Positions 18,240 to 27,586 of a DNA stretch of 64,000 nucleotides are shown piece after piece; within the stretch, counting starts at the first letter, position 1, and the number at the start of each line of letters is the position of its first letter. The notes beneath the pieces were generated by a model. That model saw only the letters and a list, made by a program, of their open reading frames with translations, made no database searches and was not told where the DNA came from. A program made the translations under genes and the position numbers. This DNA comes from Oscillospiraceae bacterium (GTDB lineage Bacteria > Bacillota > Clostridia > Oscillospirales > Oscillospiraceae), in contig DAOUQJ010000002.1 of the NCBI GenBank assembly GCA_030625685.1, positions 1 to 64,000 on the forward strand. Reading direction: 5' to 3'.

Positions 18240-19274
18240 CTATTTGAGGTTTTTGAGCAAGTATAGCAAAGAAAGCAACATATACTGTTTATTGCGAAGA
18301 AGTCTTCCAACAAGTTTCTTGTTGCGCCCTAAATTATCTAGACTAATTTGAGCAATGGCTCTTGCCATATCCTCACGCTCGGCAATGCTCTTTACAGCAC
18401 TACGTTTTTGTAGCAGTGTTTTCTGATTGCCCTTTGCATACTCGTTGCCGACAGCAATGAGTAGACCGGCATAGAGCGTTTGCTCTTTCCAAGCTGGGAA
18501 TTTCTCAACCAAATCAAATCGCATGGCGAGCGCCTCTTTTTGCTTCATAAACTGCAAAAAGGTCTCCATGTATGTTGGCAAATACTTTCTCGTCACAGAT
18601 TGTGGATTGTACAAATAGTAATACAATGCCTCTTGCGTCATGGCAAGACGACTTGCATGACAAAAATACTCCAACAAAAAGAGTTCATCTTCTAAATAGG
18701 CGCCGTCAAAGCGAATGTCATTTCGCTCAATGATTTCCTTACGATATAAAAAGCGCCAGATAAACCCATTGAAGACTTCCTCCGCTTTTCCCACACGCTT
18801 GGAAAAGAGCGAAGCTATGAGCTTTGCATCAATCTCCTCTTTGTCGTAAACACCTTTTGGCAAAGCACTCTCTTCTACGACGGCAGTGCCATCTTCAAAA
18901 GCATTGAAATGCGCACACCCTGCCGTATCTGCACCGTTCTCTATAATAAGACCATGCAAAACTGCAAGGGCATTCTGACTGAGCCAATCATCTGCATCTA
19001 CAAAGGCAATATACTCTCCTTTTGCCTCAGAAAGGCCTAGATTTCTCGCGGAGCTAACGCCACCATTTTCTTTGTGAAACACACGCACACGGTCATCTTT
19101 CTCCGCCAAGGCATCACAAATTTGGCCACTTTGGTCAGGAGAACCATCATCAATGAGTAGCACTTCTAAATCTGTAAAGCTTTGCTCTAAAATCGAATGG
19201 ACACAATGTTCCAAAAAAGGCTCAGCCTTATAAACTGGAACAATAACTGATATTTGTGGCATAGTAACACTCAT
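18240..19274 (-). CDS. Family 2 glycosyltransferase
   Basis: A 344-residue GT-A fold enzyme. The N-terminus has ISVIVPVYKAEPFLEHC, then LLIDDGSPDQSG and GGVSSARNLGL, and the metal-binding motif appears as FVDADDW near residue 95. The C-terminal half is helical and basic, with no clear membrane segment. It probably adds a sugar to a cell-surface glycan carrier; the acceptor is unknown. It begins 3 bp after metK and ends 7 bp before the Wzy-like gene, so it is transcribed with the methionine-cycle genes. Confidence 0.88.
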   Translation of the reverse strand: MSVTMPQISVIVPVYKAEPFLEHCVHSILEQSFTDLEVLLIDDGSPDQSGQICDALAEKDDRVRVFHKENGGVSSARNLGLSEAKGEYIAFVDADDWLSQNALAVLHGLIIENGADTAGCAHFNAFEDGTAVVEESALPKGVYDKEEIDAKLIASLFSKRVGKAEEVFNGFIWRFLYRKEIIERNDIRFDGAYLEDELFLLEYFCHASRLAMTQEALYYYLYNPQSVTRKYLPTYMETFLQFMKQKEALAMRFDLVEKFPAWKEQTLYAGLLIAVGNEYAKGNQKTLLQKRSAVKSIAEREDMARAIAQISLDNLGRNKKLVGRLLRNKQYMLLSLLYLLKNLK

Positions 19275-19277
19275 TTC

Positions 19278-20459
19278 TTACAGGTAAGAACGCAATACAT
19301 CCATTTTATCGGTTTGTTCCCAAGGTAAGATGATATCCGTTCTACCAAAATGTCCATATGCCGCCGTTTGACTATAAATGGGACGACGCAAATCCAAATC
19401 TGTGATGATTTTGTATGGTCTAAAGTCAAAGACTTCACGTACAATTGCTGCCAATTTTTCGTCATCCATGACACCAGTTCCTTGGGTGTCTACCAAGATG
19501 GAAACAGGATGTGCCACCCCGATGGCGTATGCTACTTCAATGGAGCAACGTTTGGCAAAGCCTGCTGCCACAAGATTTTTCGCCACATAACGTGCCATAT
19601 ATGCCCCTGAACGGTCTACTTTTGTAGGGTCTTTTCCAGAGAAGCATCCGCCCCCGTGAGAGGCAGCGCCACCATAGGTGTCCACAATAATTTTGCGTCC
19701 AGTAAGTCCTGCGTCACCGACAGGTCCTCCCACTACAAAACGCCCAGTTGGGTTTATATAAAATTTGGTTTGATCCGTGAGATATTGCTCTGGCACCACA
19801 GGGCGAATGACCGTTTCAATCACTGCTTCTCTGATGTCTTTGAGTGAAATGGTTGGATCATGTTGGGTAGAGACCACAATCGCAGGACAGAATAAAACAT
19901 CGCCCTTTTCATCATATTCTACTGTTACTTGGCTTTTGCCATCAGGGCGAAGCCAAGGCAATGTGCCATTTTTTCTTTCCTCAGCCAAACGACGCGCAAT
20001 GGAATGCGCCATAGAAATTGGCGCAGGCATCAATTCTTCGGTTTCTGTGCAGGCGTAGCCAAACATCATGCCTTGGTCTCCTGCCCCAATAATATCCGCT
20101 TCATCGGATGAGTGGTCTTTCGTCTCAATCGACTCATTGACTCCCATCGCAATATCAGGGGATTGCTCATCAATGGATGTCATGACAGCACAACTATTGG
20201 CCTCAAATCCATATTCAGGTTCTGTATAGCCAATTTTCTCTACTGTTTTACGCACAATGTTTGGAATGTCCGTATAGCCTTTGGTGGTGATTTCGCCCAT
20301 GACAAAGACCATGCCTGTGGTACATACGGTTTCACAAGCTACTTTCGCCTCTGGGTCTTTTGATAAAATATCATCCAACACTGCGTCTGATATTTGGTCA
20401 CAAATTTTATCAGGATGTCCTTCTGTGACAGACTCTGATGTAAATACTCTATTGCTCAT
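19278..20459 (-). CDS. metK: S-adenosylmethionine synthetase
   Basis: A 393-residue enzyme making SAM from methionine and ATP. Diagnostic motifs are [19 protein letters not shown], the [12 protein letters not shown] hexapeptide region, and [20 protein letters not shown]. Full length. It lies 29 bp downstream of ahcY and shares its riboswitch leader, so high SAM should switch off its own synthesis. Confidence 0.97.
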   Translation of the reverse strand: MSNRVFTSESVTEGHPDKICDQISDAVLDDILSKDPEAKVACETVCTTGMVFVMGEITTKGYTDIPNIVRKTVEKIGYTEPEYGFEANSCAVMTSIDEQSPDIAMGVNESIETKDHSSDEADIIGAGDQGMMFGYACTETEELMPAPISMAHSIARRLAEERKNGTLPWLRPDGKSQVTVEYDEKGDVLFCPAIVVSTQHDPTISLKDIREAVIETVIRPVVPEQYLTDQTKFYINPTGRFVVGGPVGDAGLTGRKIIVDTYGGAASHGGGCFSGKDPTKVDRSGAYMARYVAKNLVAAGFAKRCSIEVAYAIGVAHPVSILVDTQGTGVMDDEKLAAIVREVFDFRPYKIITDLDLRRPIYSQTAAYGHFGRTDIILPWEQTDKMDVLRSYL

Positions 20460-20488
20460 ATTCTTGTCTCCTTTGCAACGATGTTATA

Positions 20489-21736
20489 TTAATGTCCTGT
20501 AAAGCTTGCTAGATAGTCTTCTTGTTCTTTTGTCAAAACATCAATGGAAAGTCCCATAGCTGCGAGCTTTGTTTTCGCAATTTCCATGTCAATTTCTTCA
20601 GATACTTCATAGACTTTGTTTGAAAGTGTGCCCTGATTTTTCACAAGCCATTCCAGCGTCATAGCCTGCACCGCAAAGGACATATCCATAATTTCTGCTG
20701 GATGTCCATTGCCTGCCGCCAAATTCACAAGCCTGCCTTCCGCCATCACTTGAATGACATTGCCATTTTCTAAAGTGTAACCCATAATGTCTTTTCGGCT
20801 TTCCTGCTTGGACACAGCCATCTCTGCTAAGCCTTTGACATCCACTTCACAGTCAAAATGCCCTGCGTTACTCAAGATGGCATTGTGTTTCATATTGTTC
20901 ATATGAGCGGTTGTGATGACATCGTTACAGCCAGTCACAGTGATAAACACATCACCCAAATGGGATGCTTCTTCCATGGTCATGACACGAAAGCCATTCA
21001 TCGTAGCATCCAGTGCCTTAAATGGATCAATTTCTGTGACAATAACGTTTCCACCCATGCCAGCAGCGCGCATGGCAACGCCTTTTCCGCACCAACCATA
21101 CCCTGCAACAACAACGGTTTTCCCTGCTACCACTAAGTTGCTTGTATGCATGATGGCATCCCAAGTGCTTTGACCTGTGCCGTATTTGTTGTCATAATAG
21201 TGTTTGCATTTGGCGTCATTGACAGCAACCATCGGCAGGGGCAATACCCCTTCTTTTTCTCTCGCACGCAAACGCAAAATACCAGTGGTAGTTTCTTCAC
21301 AACCACCAATGAGATTATCAGAAAACGGATTACTACTGTCTCCCAACAAATGCACCAAATCTCCTCCATCATCAATGATGAGGTGTGGAGACACTTCTAA
21401 TGTTTTGATGAGATGCGCTTCATATTCTTCGGCTGAAACACCATAGATTCCAAACGTTTCTACCCCCATGGAAGCAAGTCCTGCCGCCACATCGTCTTGT
21501 GTGGAAAGTGGATTGGATCCTGTCAAATAAACTTCTGCCCCTCCCGCTTTTAAGACAAGTCCCAAATTGGCTGTTTTTGCTTCTAAATGCACGGAAACGG
21601 CAACTTTCAAACCTTTGAACGGCTGTTCCGCTTCAAAACGCTTCTCAATGGCAGTCAGTGCAGGCATAAATTGTCGCACCCAATGAATTTTTCTTCTACC
21701 TTCTTCTTGTAAGTTGATATCTTTCACAATGCTCAT
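20489..21736 (-). CDS. ahcY: Adenosylhomocysteinase
   Basis: A 415-residue S-adenosylhomocysteine hydrolase, splitting SAH to adenosine and homocysteine. Motifs: NPLSTQDDVAA, the substrate segment NDAKCKHYYDNKYGTGQS, and the NAD-binding GYGWCGKGVAMRAAGMG. It lacks the roughly 40-residue insertion of the mesophilic bacterial form, so it is of the shorter archaeal/Thermotoga/clostridial type. First gene of the operon, directly behind a SAM-I riboswitch. With metK, metF and metH it makes a complete activated-methyl cycle. Confidence 0.96.
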   Translation of the reverse strand: MSIVKDINLQEEGRRKIHWVRQFMPALTAIEKRFEAEQPFKGLKVAVSVHLEAKTANLGLVLKAGGAEVYLTGSNPLSTQDDVAAGLASMGVETFGIYGVSAEEYEAHLIKTLEVSPHLIIDDGGDLVHLLGDSSNPFSDNLIGGCEETTTGILRLRAREKEGVLPLPMVAVNDAKCKHYYDNKYGTGQSTWDAIMHTSNLVVAGKTVVVAGYGWCGKGVAMRAAGMGGNVIVTEIDPFKALDATMNGFRVMTMEEASHLGDVFITVTGCNDVITTAHMNNMKHNAILSNAGHFDCEVDVKGLAEMAVSKQESRKDIMGYTLENGNVIQVMAEGRLVNLAAGNGHPAEIMDMSFAVQAMTLEWLVKNQGTLSNKVYEVSEEIDMEIAKTKLAAMGLSIDVLTKEQEDYLASFTGH

Positions 21737-21765
21737 TTTGTTATCAGCATCCTTTCTTCGAAAAA

Positions 21766-21793
21766 TAAAAAAGCCTCCAAAAGGAAGCTTTCG
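21766..21793 (-). terminator. Riboswitch-controlled intrinsic terminator
   Basis: On the minus strand AAGCTTCC and GGAGGCTT pair (8 bp, two wobbles) around a TTTT loop and are followed by six T residues. It lies between the SAM-I aptamer and ahcY, as expected for transcriptional attenuation. Confidence 0.8.
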
Positions 21794-21806
21794 TCATATC
21801 ACATTC

Positions 21807-21897
21807 GCCACCTTATCGTGTTAGCCGTACCACCTTGCAATGCAGGTTGGTGTGGGGTCACTGAGCTAACTCTCTCACCCACTCTTGATAAAAGTCA
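21807..21897 (-). promoter_or_regulatory. SAM-I (S-box) riboswitch aptamer
   Basis: Read on the minus strand the leader begins TTATCAAGAGTGGGTGAGAG, then AGCTCAGTGACC, CCAACC, a small hairpin, AAGGTGGTA and GATAAG. This matches the S-box order: P1 closed by TTATC/GATAA, the GAGnGG...GAG core, the nUGA kink-turn region, CAACC and AAGGUG. It is followed by a terminator and ahcY. The central GGG/CCC pairs of the commonest S-box are GAG/CTC here. Confidence 0.88.
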
Positions 21898-22041
21898 AAA
21901 GTCTATATTCATTATAATTATACATTATAAAACGAACGAAAGCAAAAAGCAAGCTCCATTTTTAACAGTTTGTTTATAGACTTCTGCTTCAAAAACAGTT
22001 AGAATGGTTAAACACAAAGTTTACACTAGGAGGCGTTTTTA

Positions 22042-22878
22042 TTGCGTGCCATTCAAAATTTCATTGACCGCTTTACTCGCAAACATTCACGCATAGCAAT
22101 CCCAAACCTTATGTTATACATTATTATCGGGAATATCGCTGTGTATTTATTAGATATGTTCAGTAATGGTTATGCCAGTCAGTTCTTTTCCTTCAATCGA
22201 GTTGCAATTTTGCAATATTTCCAAGTCTGGCGTATTTTCACCTTCATCTTTGTTCCTGACACCACAAGCAATATTTTCTTTTTTGCCATTCATATGTACT
22301 TTTTCTACTTTGTTGGCACAACCTTAGAGCGAGAACAAGGCTCATCGAGATTCACCATTTATTATCTAACTGGTGTTATTCTCAACATCATTGTGGGCTT
22401 CATTGTAGGCTACACTAGCATTTATTACATCAACATGGCGCTCTTTTTCGCCTTGGCAACTCTCTTCCCCAATGTGCAAGTGCTGCTGTTTTTTATCATC
22501 CCACTAAAAATCAAATGGCTCGCTTGGTTCAACGGCGCGTTTTTCCTCTTCACCATCTTTGAACTGCTCACTAGCCCCACTCCCTTTTATGCTCTTCTCC
22601 CCATCGTGGCGATGCTCAACTATTTCCTCTTCTTTGCAGGAGATCTGTGGGACTCCATCTCAAGACAATATCGCCACACTACCCCCAAACAAAGACCCGT
22701 CAACATCCAAAGCGCCAAAGAACACGTAAAAGAAAAACAAGGTTATTTGCATAAATGTGACATCTGTGGGCGCACAGATGTCACAAACCCTGAACTTTCC
22801 TTCCGCTATTGTTCTAAATGCAAAGGATTCCATTGTTATTGTGAAGATCACATCAACGACCATGTTCATGTTGAATAA
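22042..22878 (+). CDS. Rhomboid-fold membrane protein lacking catalytic residues, with zinc-binding tail
   Basis: A 278-residue protein. Six or so membrane helices align with the rhomboid fold: GTTLEREQGSSRF corresponds to the rhomboid G-x-x-LE-x-x-x-GS-x-RF segment, and LFPNVQVLLFFIIPLKIKW to the conserved helix 4-5 region. The catalytic GxSG is replaced by INMALFFA, and the later His is absent (ALLPIVAMLNYF), so it should not be a protease. The C-terminus (about 235-278) has CDICG, CSKC, CYC and several His, a likely zinc-binding module. TTG start at 22042 behind AGGAGG (22029-22034). It is followed by cdd at 18 bp. Confidence 0.85.
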   Translation: MRAIQNFIDRFTRKHSRIAIPNLMLYIIIGNIAVYLLDMFSNGYASQFFSFNRVAILQYFQVWRIFTFIFVPDTTSNIFFFAIHMYFFYFVGTTLEREQGSSRFTIYYLTGVILNIIVGFIVGYTSIYYINMALFFALATLFPNVQVLLFFIIPLKIKWLAWFNGAFFLFTIFELLTSPTPFYALLPIVAMLNYFLFFAGDLWDSISRQYRHTTPKQRPVNIQSAKEHVKEKQGYLHKCDICGRTDVTNPELSFRYCSKCKGFHCYCEDHINDHVHVE

Positions 22879-22896
22879 CAAAATAGGAGGAGCACT

Positions 22897-23298
22897 ATGA
22901 CTGTTTCTGAACTCATTGCGCTTGCAACCGAAGCAAAAACACACGCTTATGCACCTTACTCTTCTTTTTCTGTAGGCGCAGCCTTGGAATGCGAAGATGG
23001 CAGCGTATTTACAGGCTGTAATGTCGAGTCTGCTTCCTATCCATGTGCCATCTGTGCAGAACGTGTCGCCTTGGGCGCGGCAGTAGCTGCAGGTAACCGC
23101 AGGTTTCAACGTTTGGCCATTACAAGTTCGGGCGAAGATTTTTGCTATCCTTGCGGGATATGTCGGCAAAATCTCATCGAATTTTCTCCTGACCTCCAAA
23201 TTATCGCAGTGAGTGGTACAACGGGGGAACACAAAGAAATTTCTCTATCCGAATTGCTTCCATTTAGCTTTACATCTGACAATCTCAAGCAGCTTTGA
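22897..23298 (+). CDS. cdd: Cytidine deaminase
   Basis: A 133-residue tetrameric-type deaminase that converts cytidine and deoxycytidine to the uridine forms for pyrimidine salvage. The zinc/catalytic motif is CAICAERVAL with Glu as proton shuttle, and the second pair of zinc cysteines is PCGICRQ. Substrate residues in the YSSFSVGAALE segment are present. AGGAGG lies 7 nt before ATG. Likely co-transcribed with the rhomboid-like gene. Confidence 0.96.
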   Translation: MTVSELIALATEAKTHAYAPYSSFSVGAALECEDGSVFTGCNVESASYPCAICAERVALGAAVAAGNRRFQRLAITSSGEDFCYPCGICRQNLIEFSPDLQIIAVSGTTGEHKEISLSELLPFSFTSDNLKQL

Positions 23299-23374
23299 CT
23301 TGACAAAACGCAATATTTGACATAATCTTGAAGTAGAAAACACTACTCCCCGATAAACCAAGGAGGTTTTGCCG

Positions 23375-24550
23375 TTGAAACTAGGCACACTAACCCGTTT
23401 TACTTGCGCCATATTGGCTCTTTTTGTACTGCTGAGCATTACCCCTCCTGTCACTGCTGTGACACAAGAAGACATTGATTCTCTCAAAGAGCAGCAAACA
23501 GAAATCGCCAACAAGCGAAAAGAAATTCAAAATCAAATTGATACCATCAAAAAAGATAAAGAAAACACCATTCAGCGCAAAACGCTCATTGAAAATCAAA
23601 TTGGTCACTTACGAAATGAAATTCAAGTTGTGACCGATATGATGGCGCAATTAGAACTCCAAATTATCCTCAAAGAAGAGGAACTGGATGAAGCAAAGCA
23701 AGAAGAAGCAAAATACTATGATTTGTTTTGCGAGCGCGTGAGATCCATGGAGGAAAGTGGCGACGTCAGCTATATTTCCATTCTCTTTGGTTCCAGTGAT
23801 TTTCCCGATTTGTTAGAACGAGTGAATGTCGTAAATGATATTTCCACTTATGACAACCAAATCATGGATCAACTTGAAACTGCCCGCATCGCCATAGATG
23901 AGGCAAAAGCACAATTAGAAAAATCACATACAGAACATGAGAATGCAAAAGCCTCCCTCGAAGATAGTCAAGCAACATTGAAAGCGCAACAGGCGGAACT
24001 TGCTTCTATTGTAGCAGAAATTCAAGCCAAACAAGATGAATATCAAGCACAAGTCGATGCACTGAGTGAAGACTTTGTTGATTTGACCAACGAAATCGAA
24101 AAAGCGGAACAAGCATATCAAGCGGAACACAACCAAGGCACCGGCGTTGGCACGGGAGACTTTATCTGGCCTGTTTCAGGCTATACAAGAATCAGTTCAC
24201 CATATGGCTGGAGAAATCACCCCATCTCAGGAAAACGCAGTTTCCACGGTGGCGTCGATATCCCTGCACCAGGCGGAACCAATCTTCTTGCCTCTAAAGC
24301 TGGCACTGTCGTCATTTCCAAATACAACAGTTCCTACGGCAATTACGTCGTCATTGCACACTATGATGGCACCAAAACGCTCTATGCACATATGCGTTCT
24401 GCCGCTGTTTCCGCAGGTAACACTGTTGACCAAGGACAAGTCATTGGCTATGTTGGCACAACAGGCAGTTCCACAGGAAACCATCTCCACTTCGAAATTT
24501 GGACAGGCAGTTCCTCTAGCACGCGTGTAAACCCAATGAATTACTTCTAA
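23375..24550 (+). CDS. Secreted coiled-coil M23 peptidase (murein hydrolase activator-like)
   Basis: A protein of about 391 residues: signal peptide (residues 1-28, cleavage after AVT), a long coiled coil with an EnvC/PcsB-like profile (about 30-250), and a C-terminal LytM/M23 domain. The zinc site is intact: HGGVDIPAPGG gives His and Asp, HLHFEIW the last His. It should cut or regulate cutting of peptide cross-links at division or growth sites; the coiled coil usually binds FtsEX-type partners, which are not in this window. TTG at 23375 has AGGAGG 8 nt upstream; the TTG at 23369 is too close. Confidence 0.92.
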   Translation: MKLGTLTRFTCAILALFVLLSITPPVTAVTQEDIDSLKEQQTEIANKRKEIQNQIDTIKKDKENTIQRKTLIENQIGHLRNEIQVVTDMMAQLELQIILKEEELDEAKQEEAKYYDLFCERVRSMEESGDVSYISILFGSSDFPDLLERVNVVNDISTYDNQIMDQLETARIAIDEAKAQLEKSHTEHENAKASLEDSQATLKAQQAELASIVAEIQAKQDEYQAQVDALSEDFVDLTNEIEKAEQAYQAEHNQGTGVGTGDFIWPVSGYTRISSPYGWRNHPISGKRSFHGGVDIPAPGGTNLLASKAGTVVISKYNSSYGNYVVIAHYDGTKTLYAHMRSAAVSAGNTVDQGQVIGYVGTTGSSTGNHLHFEIWTGSSSSTRVNPMNYF

Positions 24551-24560
24551 AAAAAACAAA

Positions 24561-24586
24561 AACCCAGAGGTTTTAACCTCTGGGTT
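24561..24586. terminator. Bidirectional terminator between M23 and ferritin genes
   Basis: A perfect 12-bp inverted repeat (AACCCAGAGGTT / AACCTCTGGGTT) around TT, with six T residues on the plus side and an A-rich flank that gives T-runs on the minus side. It serves the two convergent genes. Confidence 0.9.
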
Positions 24587-24597
24587 TTTTATTATTC

Positions 24598-25113
24598 TCA
24601 GTCAAGCACTAAGCTAGGTGCTGAATATGCTCTTCCTTTGAGCTCATTGTCAAATTCATACAAACCTCTGGCATCACGACCAAACAGTTGATATTTCGCA
24701 ATCAGCGCACTCGCATTCTTTTCTTCTTCGCCTTGTTCTTTGACAAACCAGTTTAAAAATTCCATTGTACGATAATCATTCTCTGCTACTGCAGCAGCAT
24801 AAATATTGTGAATGTAGGAGGTCACAAGTTTTTCATGTTCCAATGCCATATCAAGCGGTTGTGAAAAATCGTTATATTCTCCGTTTGGTGCTTCAATAGG
24901 AAGTAATTTAATTTTTTCTTCATTATTGAGCAAGTATTCTCGCATAAGCATCGCGTGGTCACGCTCTTCTTGTGCTTGAATATAATACCAGTTTGCAAAA
25001 CCGTCTAGTCCTTCTTGAGTATAATAGTTTGACATGTCTAGATAAAGATATGCGGAATATAGTTCTTTCATAATTTGCTCATTGAGTAAATTGGCTACGT
25101 TTCTACTTAACAT
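24598..25113 (-). CDS. ftnA: Ferritin
   Basis: A 171-residue non-haem ferritin that oxidises and stores iron. The ferroxidase ligands are visible in NEQIMKELYSAYLYLDM (Glu17 area), QEERDHAM (Glu and His), Glu near 94, and FVKEQGEEEKNA (Gln/Glu near 127-130). No haem or Dps features. AAGGAG lies upstream of ATG; TATACT about 40-50 bp upstream is a plausible -10. Monocistronic. Confidence 0.95.
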   Translation of the reverse strand: MLSRNVANLLNEQIMKELYSAYLYLDMSNYYTQEGLDGFANWYYIQAQEERDHAMLMREYLLNNEEKIKLLPIEAPNGEYNDFSQPLDMALEHEKLVTSYIHNIYAAAVAENDYRTMEFLNWFVKEQGEEEKNASALIAKYQLFGRDARGLYEFDNELKGRAYSAPSLVLD

Positions 25114-25186
25114 GATGTCATCTCCTTTGAATAATATGAAATTAGTATACCATATTTGACTAAATTAATAAATCAAATTTTACCAT

Positions 25187-25918
25187 CTAATTGAGCCTTT
25201 TGTACATAAAATGATAAAGTACGACAGAAAGTAGCAGGGTATAAACGACTCCAACAAATAGTATTGGCAATATTTCAACCAGCCCAGCAGTAGAATTTGC
25301 TAACTTATCAAGCGCCATTCCCGGAAAGTAGGCAGGTGAGACGGCAAACAGTTTATCAAAAGGCACGGGTGTATAGAGTGCGGCCACAGGGAAAATCATT
25401 AAAAAGCCAGTGGATTTGACAATAGCAAAACCTTCTACCTTGTTTTTGGATAAAAGATTCACCAATAACATACTAAAGGGCACACCAAATGAGGAAGCCA
25501 CATTGATGAGCAGTGATTCGATCACTGTAATCGGATAAAGTGGTACAGTTGCAATGACGAACATGCCACCCAATATCGAAATGATCATAAATAATACGAT
25601 TTGCACCAACAAATAGCGTCGAATTCCCACAGGCAAGATGCGAATTACATGGATTGTCCCTTGCTCTCTGTCATCAAGCAAAGTGAATGCCAATAAATCA
25701 CCATATAAAAATGGGTTGAGCACCACAAAGAAAATGAGTATTGCTGGGTAGTGTGCGACCAAATCAAACTGTGGGGTAAGCGTTGCCTGCCGGATAACCG
25801 GCACCAAAAATCGAGCCACCACGGCAAGCAAAATGGGATAGACAAGAAGCAAAATCAGCATATTGTCTCTGCCAATGCGTCGAAAGTGATTACGAATGAA
25901 TAAGCCTTCTTTACGCAT
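25187..25918 (-). CDS. ABC-2 type transporter permease
   Basis: A protein of about 243 residues with six predicted membrane helices, resembling permeases of fluoroquinolone/drug-type ABC-2 exporters. It keeps the typical arrangement of a first helix, a cytoplasmic stretch LLDDREQGTIHVIRILPV (the ABC-2 coupling motif EREQGT-like), then five helices. ATG at 25918 has AGGAGG 5 nt upstream and overlaps the preceding permease stop (ATGCGTAA), so translation is coupled. It is the last of a three-gene operon. Confidence 0.85.
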   Translation of the reverse strand: MRKEGLFIRNHFRRIGRDNMLILLLVYPILLAVVARFLVPVIRQATLTPQFDLVAHYPAILIFFVVLNPFLYGDLLAFTLLDDREQGTIHVIRILPVGIRRYLLVQIVLFMIISILGGMFVIATVPLYPITVIESLLINVASSFGVPFSMLLVNLLSKNKVEGFAIVKSTGFLMIFPVAALYTPVPFDKLFAVSPAYFPGMALDKLANSTAGLVEILPILFVGVVYTLLLSVVLYHFMYKRLN

Positions 25919-26630
25919 GATGCCCTCCTCTCCCAATCACAGTTTCATTGAATTTTTTGACGCACAACTTGAATAAGCCCCAGTTGACCAGTCCACTGAA
26001 TAGTAAACCAACTGGCAAAATGAAAGAACTTACTGGCGTAAGAATTCCCTGCGTCATTTTCATCATATAAAAGGTTGGAAAAAAATAAGAAAGTGGTTTC
26101 ATAAATGCCACAGCGTTACTATTGATATAGGTTAAAAAAGGCAAAAACAAAATAAAGAACAGTATTCCCATGGGAATAATCATGTCCAAAAACGCGTCAT
26201 ATCGCATGGCAACCAATATTCCAAGTAGCACAAAAAATGGTGCAATGGAAATAAAAGCTGTAACCAAATATAGAAAATTGATTTCAAACCCTTTGACCAT
26301 TTGCACCAAAAAGAGCAGAGCAGTTGCCACTGACAAAACAAAGGTAGAAACCGACAAGGTCTTCGACAACAAATAGGTTCTAACTTTGGTTGGTGTCACA
26401 ATAATCGCATCGACCACCTGTTCATTCTTTTCATAGAAGATCATGCTGGCCGAAAAGAAAAAACCAGCTGCTGCAAAATCTGTGATAAACACAATGGGAA
26501 GTGCAATGGGCAAACTTCTCTCTGGCAAAAAATATAACACTGCAAACCACATCGCTGTCATGATAATCCCAGCATACACAATCTTATATTTCCACAAAAA
26601 CAAAAGCTCCCATCGGTATATATGCTTCAT
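25911..26630 (-). CDS. ABC-2 type transporter permease
   Basis: A 239-residue membrane protein with about six helices; after the first helix pair it has YEKNEQVVDAIIVTPTKVRTYLLSK, the ABC-2 coupling region. It pairs with the neighbouring permease to form a heterodimeric channel. It overlaps both the ATPase gene and the second permease by a few bases. The substrate cannot be told from sequence. Confidence 0.85.
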   Translation of the reverse strand: MKHIYRWELLFLWKYKIVYAGIIMTAMWFAVLYFLPERSLPIALPIVFITDFAAAGFFFSASMIFYEKNEQVVDAIIVTPTKVRTYLLSKTLSVSTFVLSVATALLFLVQMVKGFEINFLYLVTAFISIAPFFVLLGILVAMRYDAFLDMIIPMGILFFILFLPFLTYINSNAVAFMKPLSYFFPTFYMMKMTQGILTPVSSFILPVGLLFSGLVNWGLFKLCVKKFNETVIGRGGHHA

Positions 26631-27484
26631 ACCGTCAGCCCCCTACCTGCCACCTTGATGAAAACATCTTCAAGAGTGGTTTCTTTAGAGTGAATGCTTT
26701 TGGTTTTATACTGCTGTATGATATTCAAAAATGTTGGGTCACTTCCATATGTCACAAGCGAAAAACTCTCTGTTTTAATCTCTCCCTCAAATTCATATGC
26801 AAGCTCCAAGGTTTGACTTCCATATTTGTGCTTGAGTGCATCAGGCGAATCCATTTCCAATATTTTTCCACTTGAAATGATGCAGACTTTATCGCAAACA
26901 TAATCTGCAACCAACATATCATGCGTGGTGACAAAAATGGTTTTCCCCTTTTTCTTTTCCTCTAAGATGAGGTTTTTGATGTTCATGGCATTCACTGGGT
27001 CAAGCCCAGTTGTAGGCTCATCAAAAAACAAAATATCTCCATCATTGAGTAAGGCACGCACAAAATTGAGGCGCATTTTCATGCCCTTAGAAAACTCTTC
27101 CACCCGCTTGTCTTTGTCTTCTAAAAGCCCGACTATCGCAAGCAGCTCTTCAATACTGCGTGTTTGATTTTGATAAAACGCCTGAAAATATCGCAAATTT
27201 TCCATTGCAGTAAGTTTGCTGTAATGATTCGGAAGCTCAAAACTGACGCCAATGCGCTCATAATAGTCATTGCGAAATGACTCCAGTGGTTTACCCATGA
27301 TTTCAATCGAACCCTCATACCCATCTAGAAGCTTAATGAGCAGTTTTTGTGTTGTTGATTTTCCAGAACCCGATGGCCCTAAGAAGCCAACAATTTCTCC
27401 TTTCGGAATATGAAAAGACAAGTTTTCTATGACATTCTCTTTTGCATTGGGGTATCGATAGGTCAAATCGCTCACTTTTATCAT
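26627..27484 (-). CDS. ABC transporter ATP-binding protein
   Basis: A protein of about 285 residues that powers the two adjacent permeases. Walker A GPSGSGKST, signature EFSKGMKMRL, Walker B ILFFDEPTTG and the switch His in VTTHDM are all present. The signature differs from LSGGQ, as in DrrA/CcmA-type drug exporters. I prefer ATG 27484 (IKVSDLTYRYP follows); the GTG at 27496 lies only 2 nt from the GGAG. First gene of the operon. Confidence 0.9.
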   Translation of the reverse strand: MIKVSDLTYRYPNAKENVIENLSFHIPKGEIVGFLGPSGSGKSTTQKLLIKLLDGYEGSIEIMGKPLESFRNDYYERIGVSFELPNHYSKLTAMENLRYFQAFYQNQTRSIEELLAIVGLLEDKDKRVEEFSKGMKMRLNFVRALLNDGDILFFDEPTTGLDPVNAMNIKNLILEEKKKGKTIFVTTHDMLVADYVCDKVCIISSGKILEMDSPDALKHKYGSQTLELAYEFEGEIKTESFSLVTYGSDPTFLNIIQQYKTKSIHSKETTLEDVFIKVAGRGLTV

Positions 27485-27586
27485 GGTTATCACCACTCCT
27501 TTTGTCTATTTTATACATTATTGCATGTTATTTCTGGGTTGACAAGTTTTTCTTTTTATTTTATCCCTTTTAGAAGAAAACAAACA

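Noticed and set aside
23300-23326. TTGACA / CATAAT as promoter for the M23 gene
   Set aside because: Spacing is only 15 bp and competing hexamers overlap; plausible but too weak to list.
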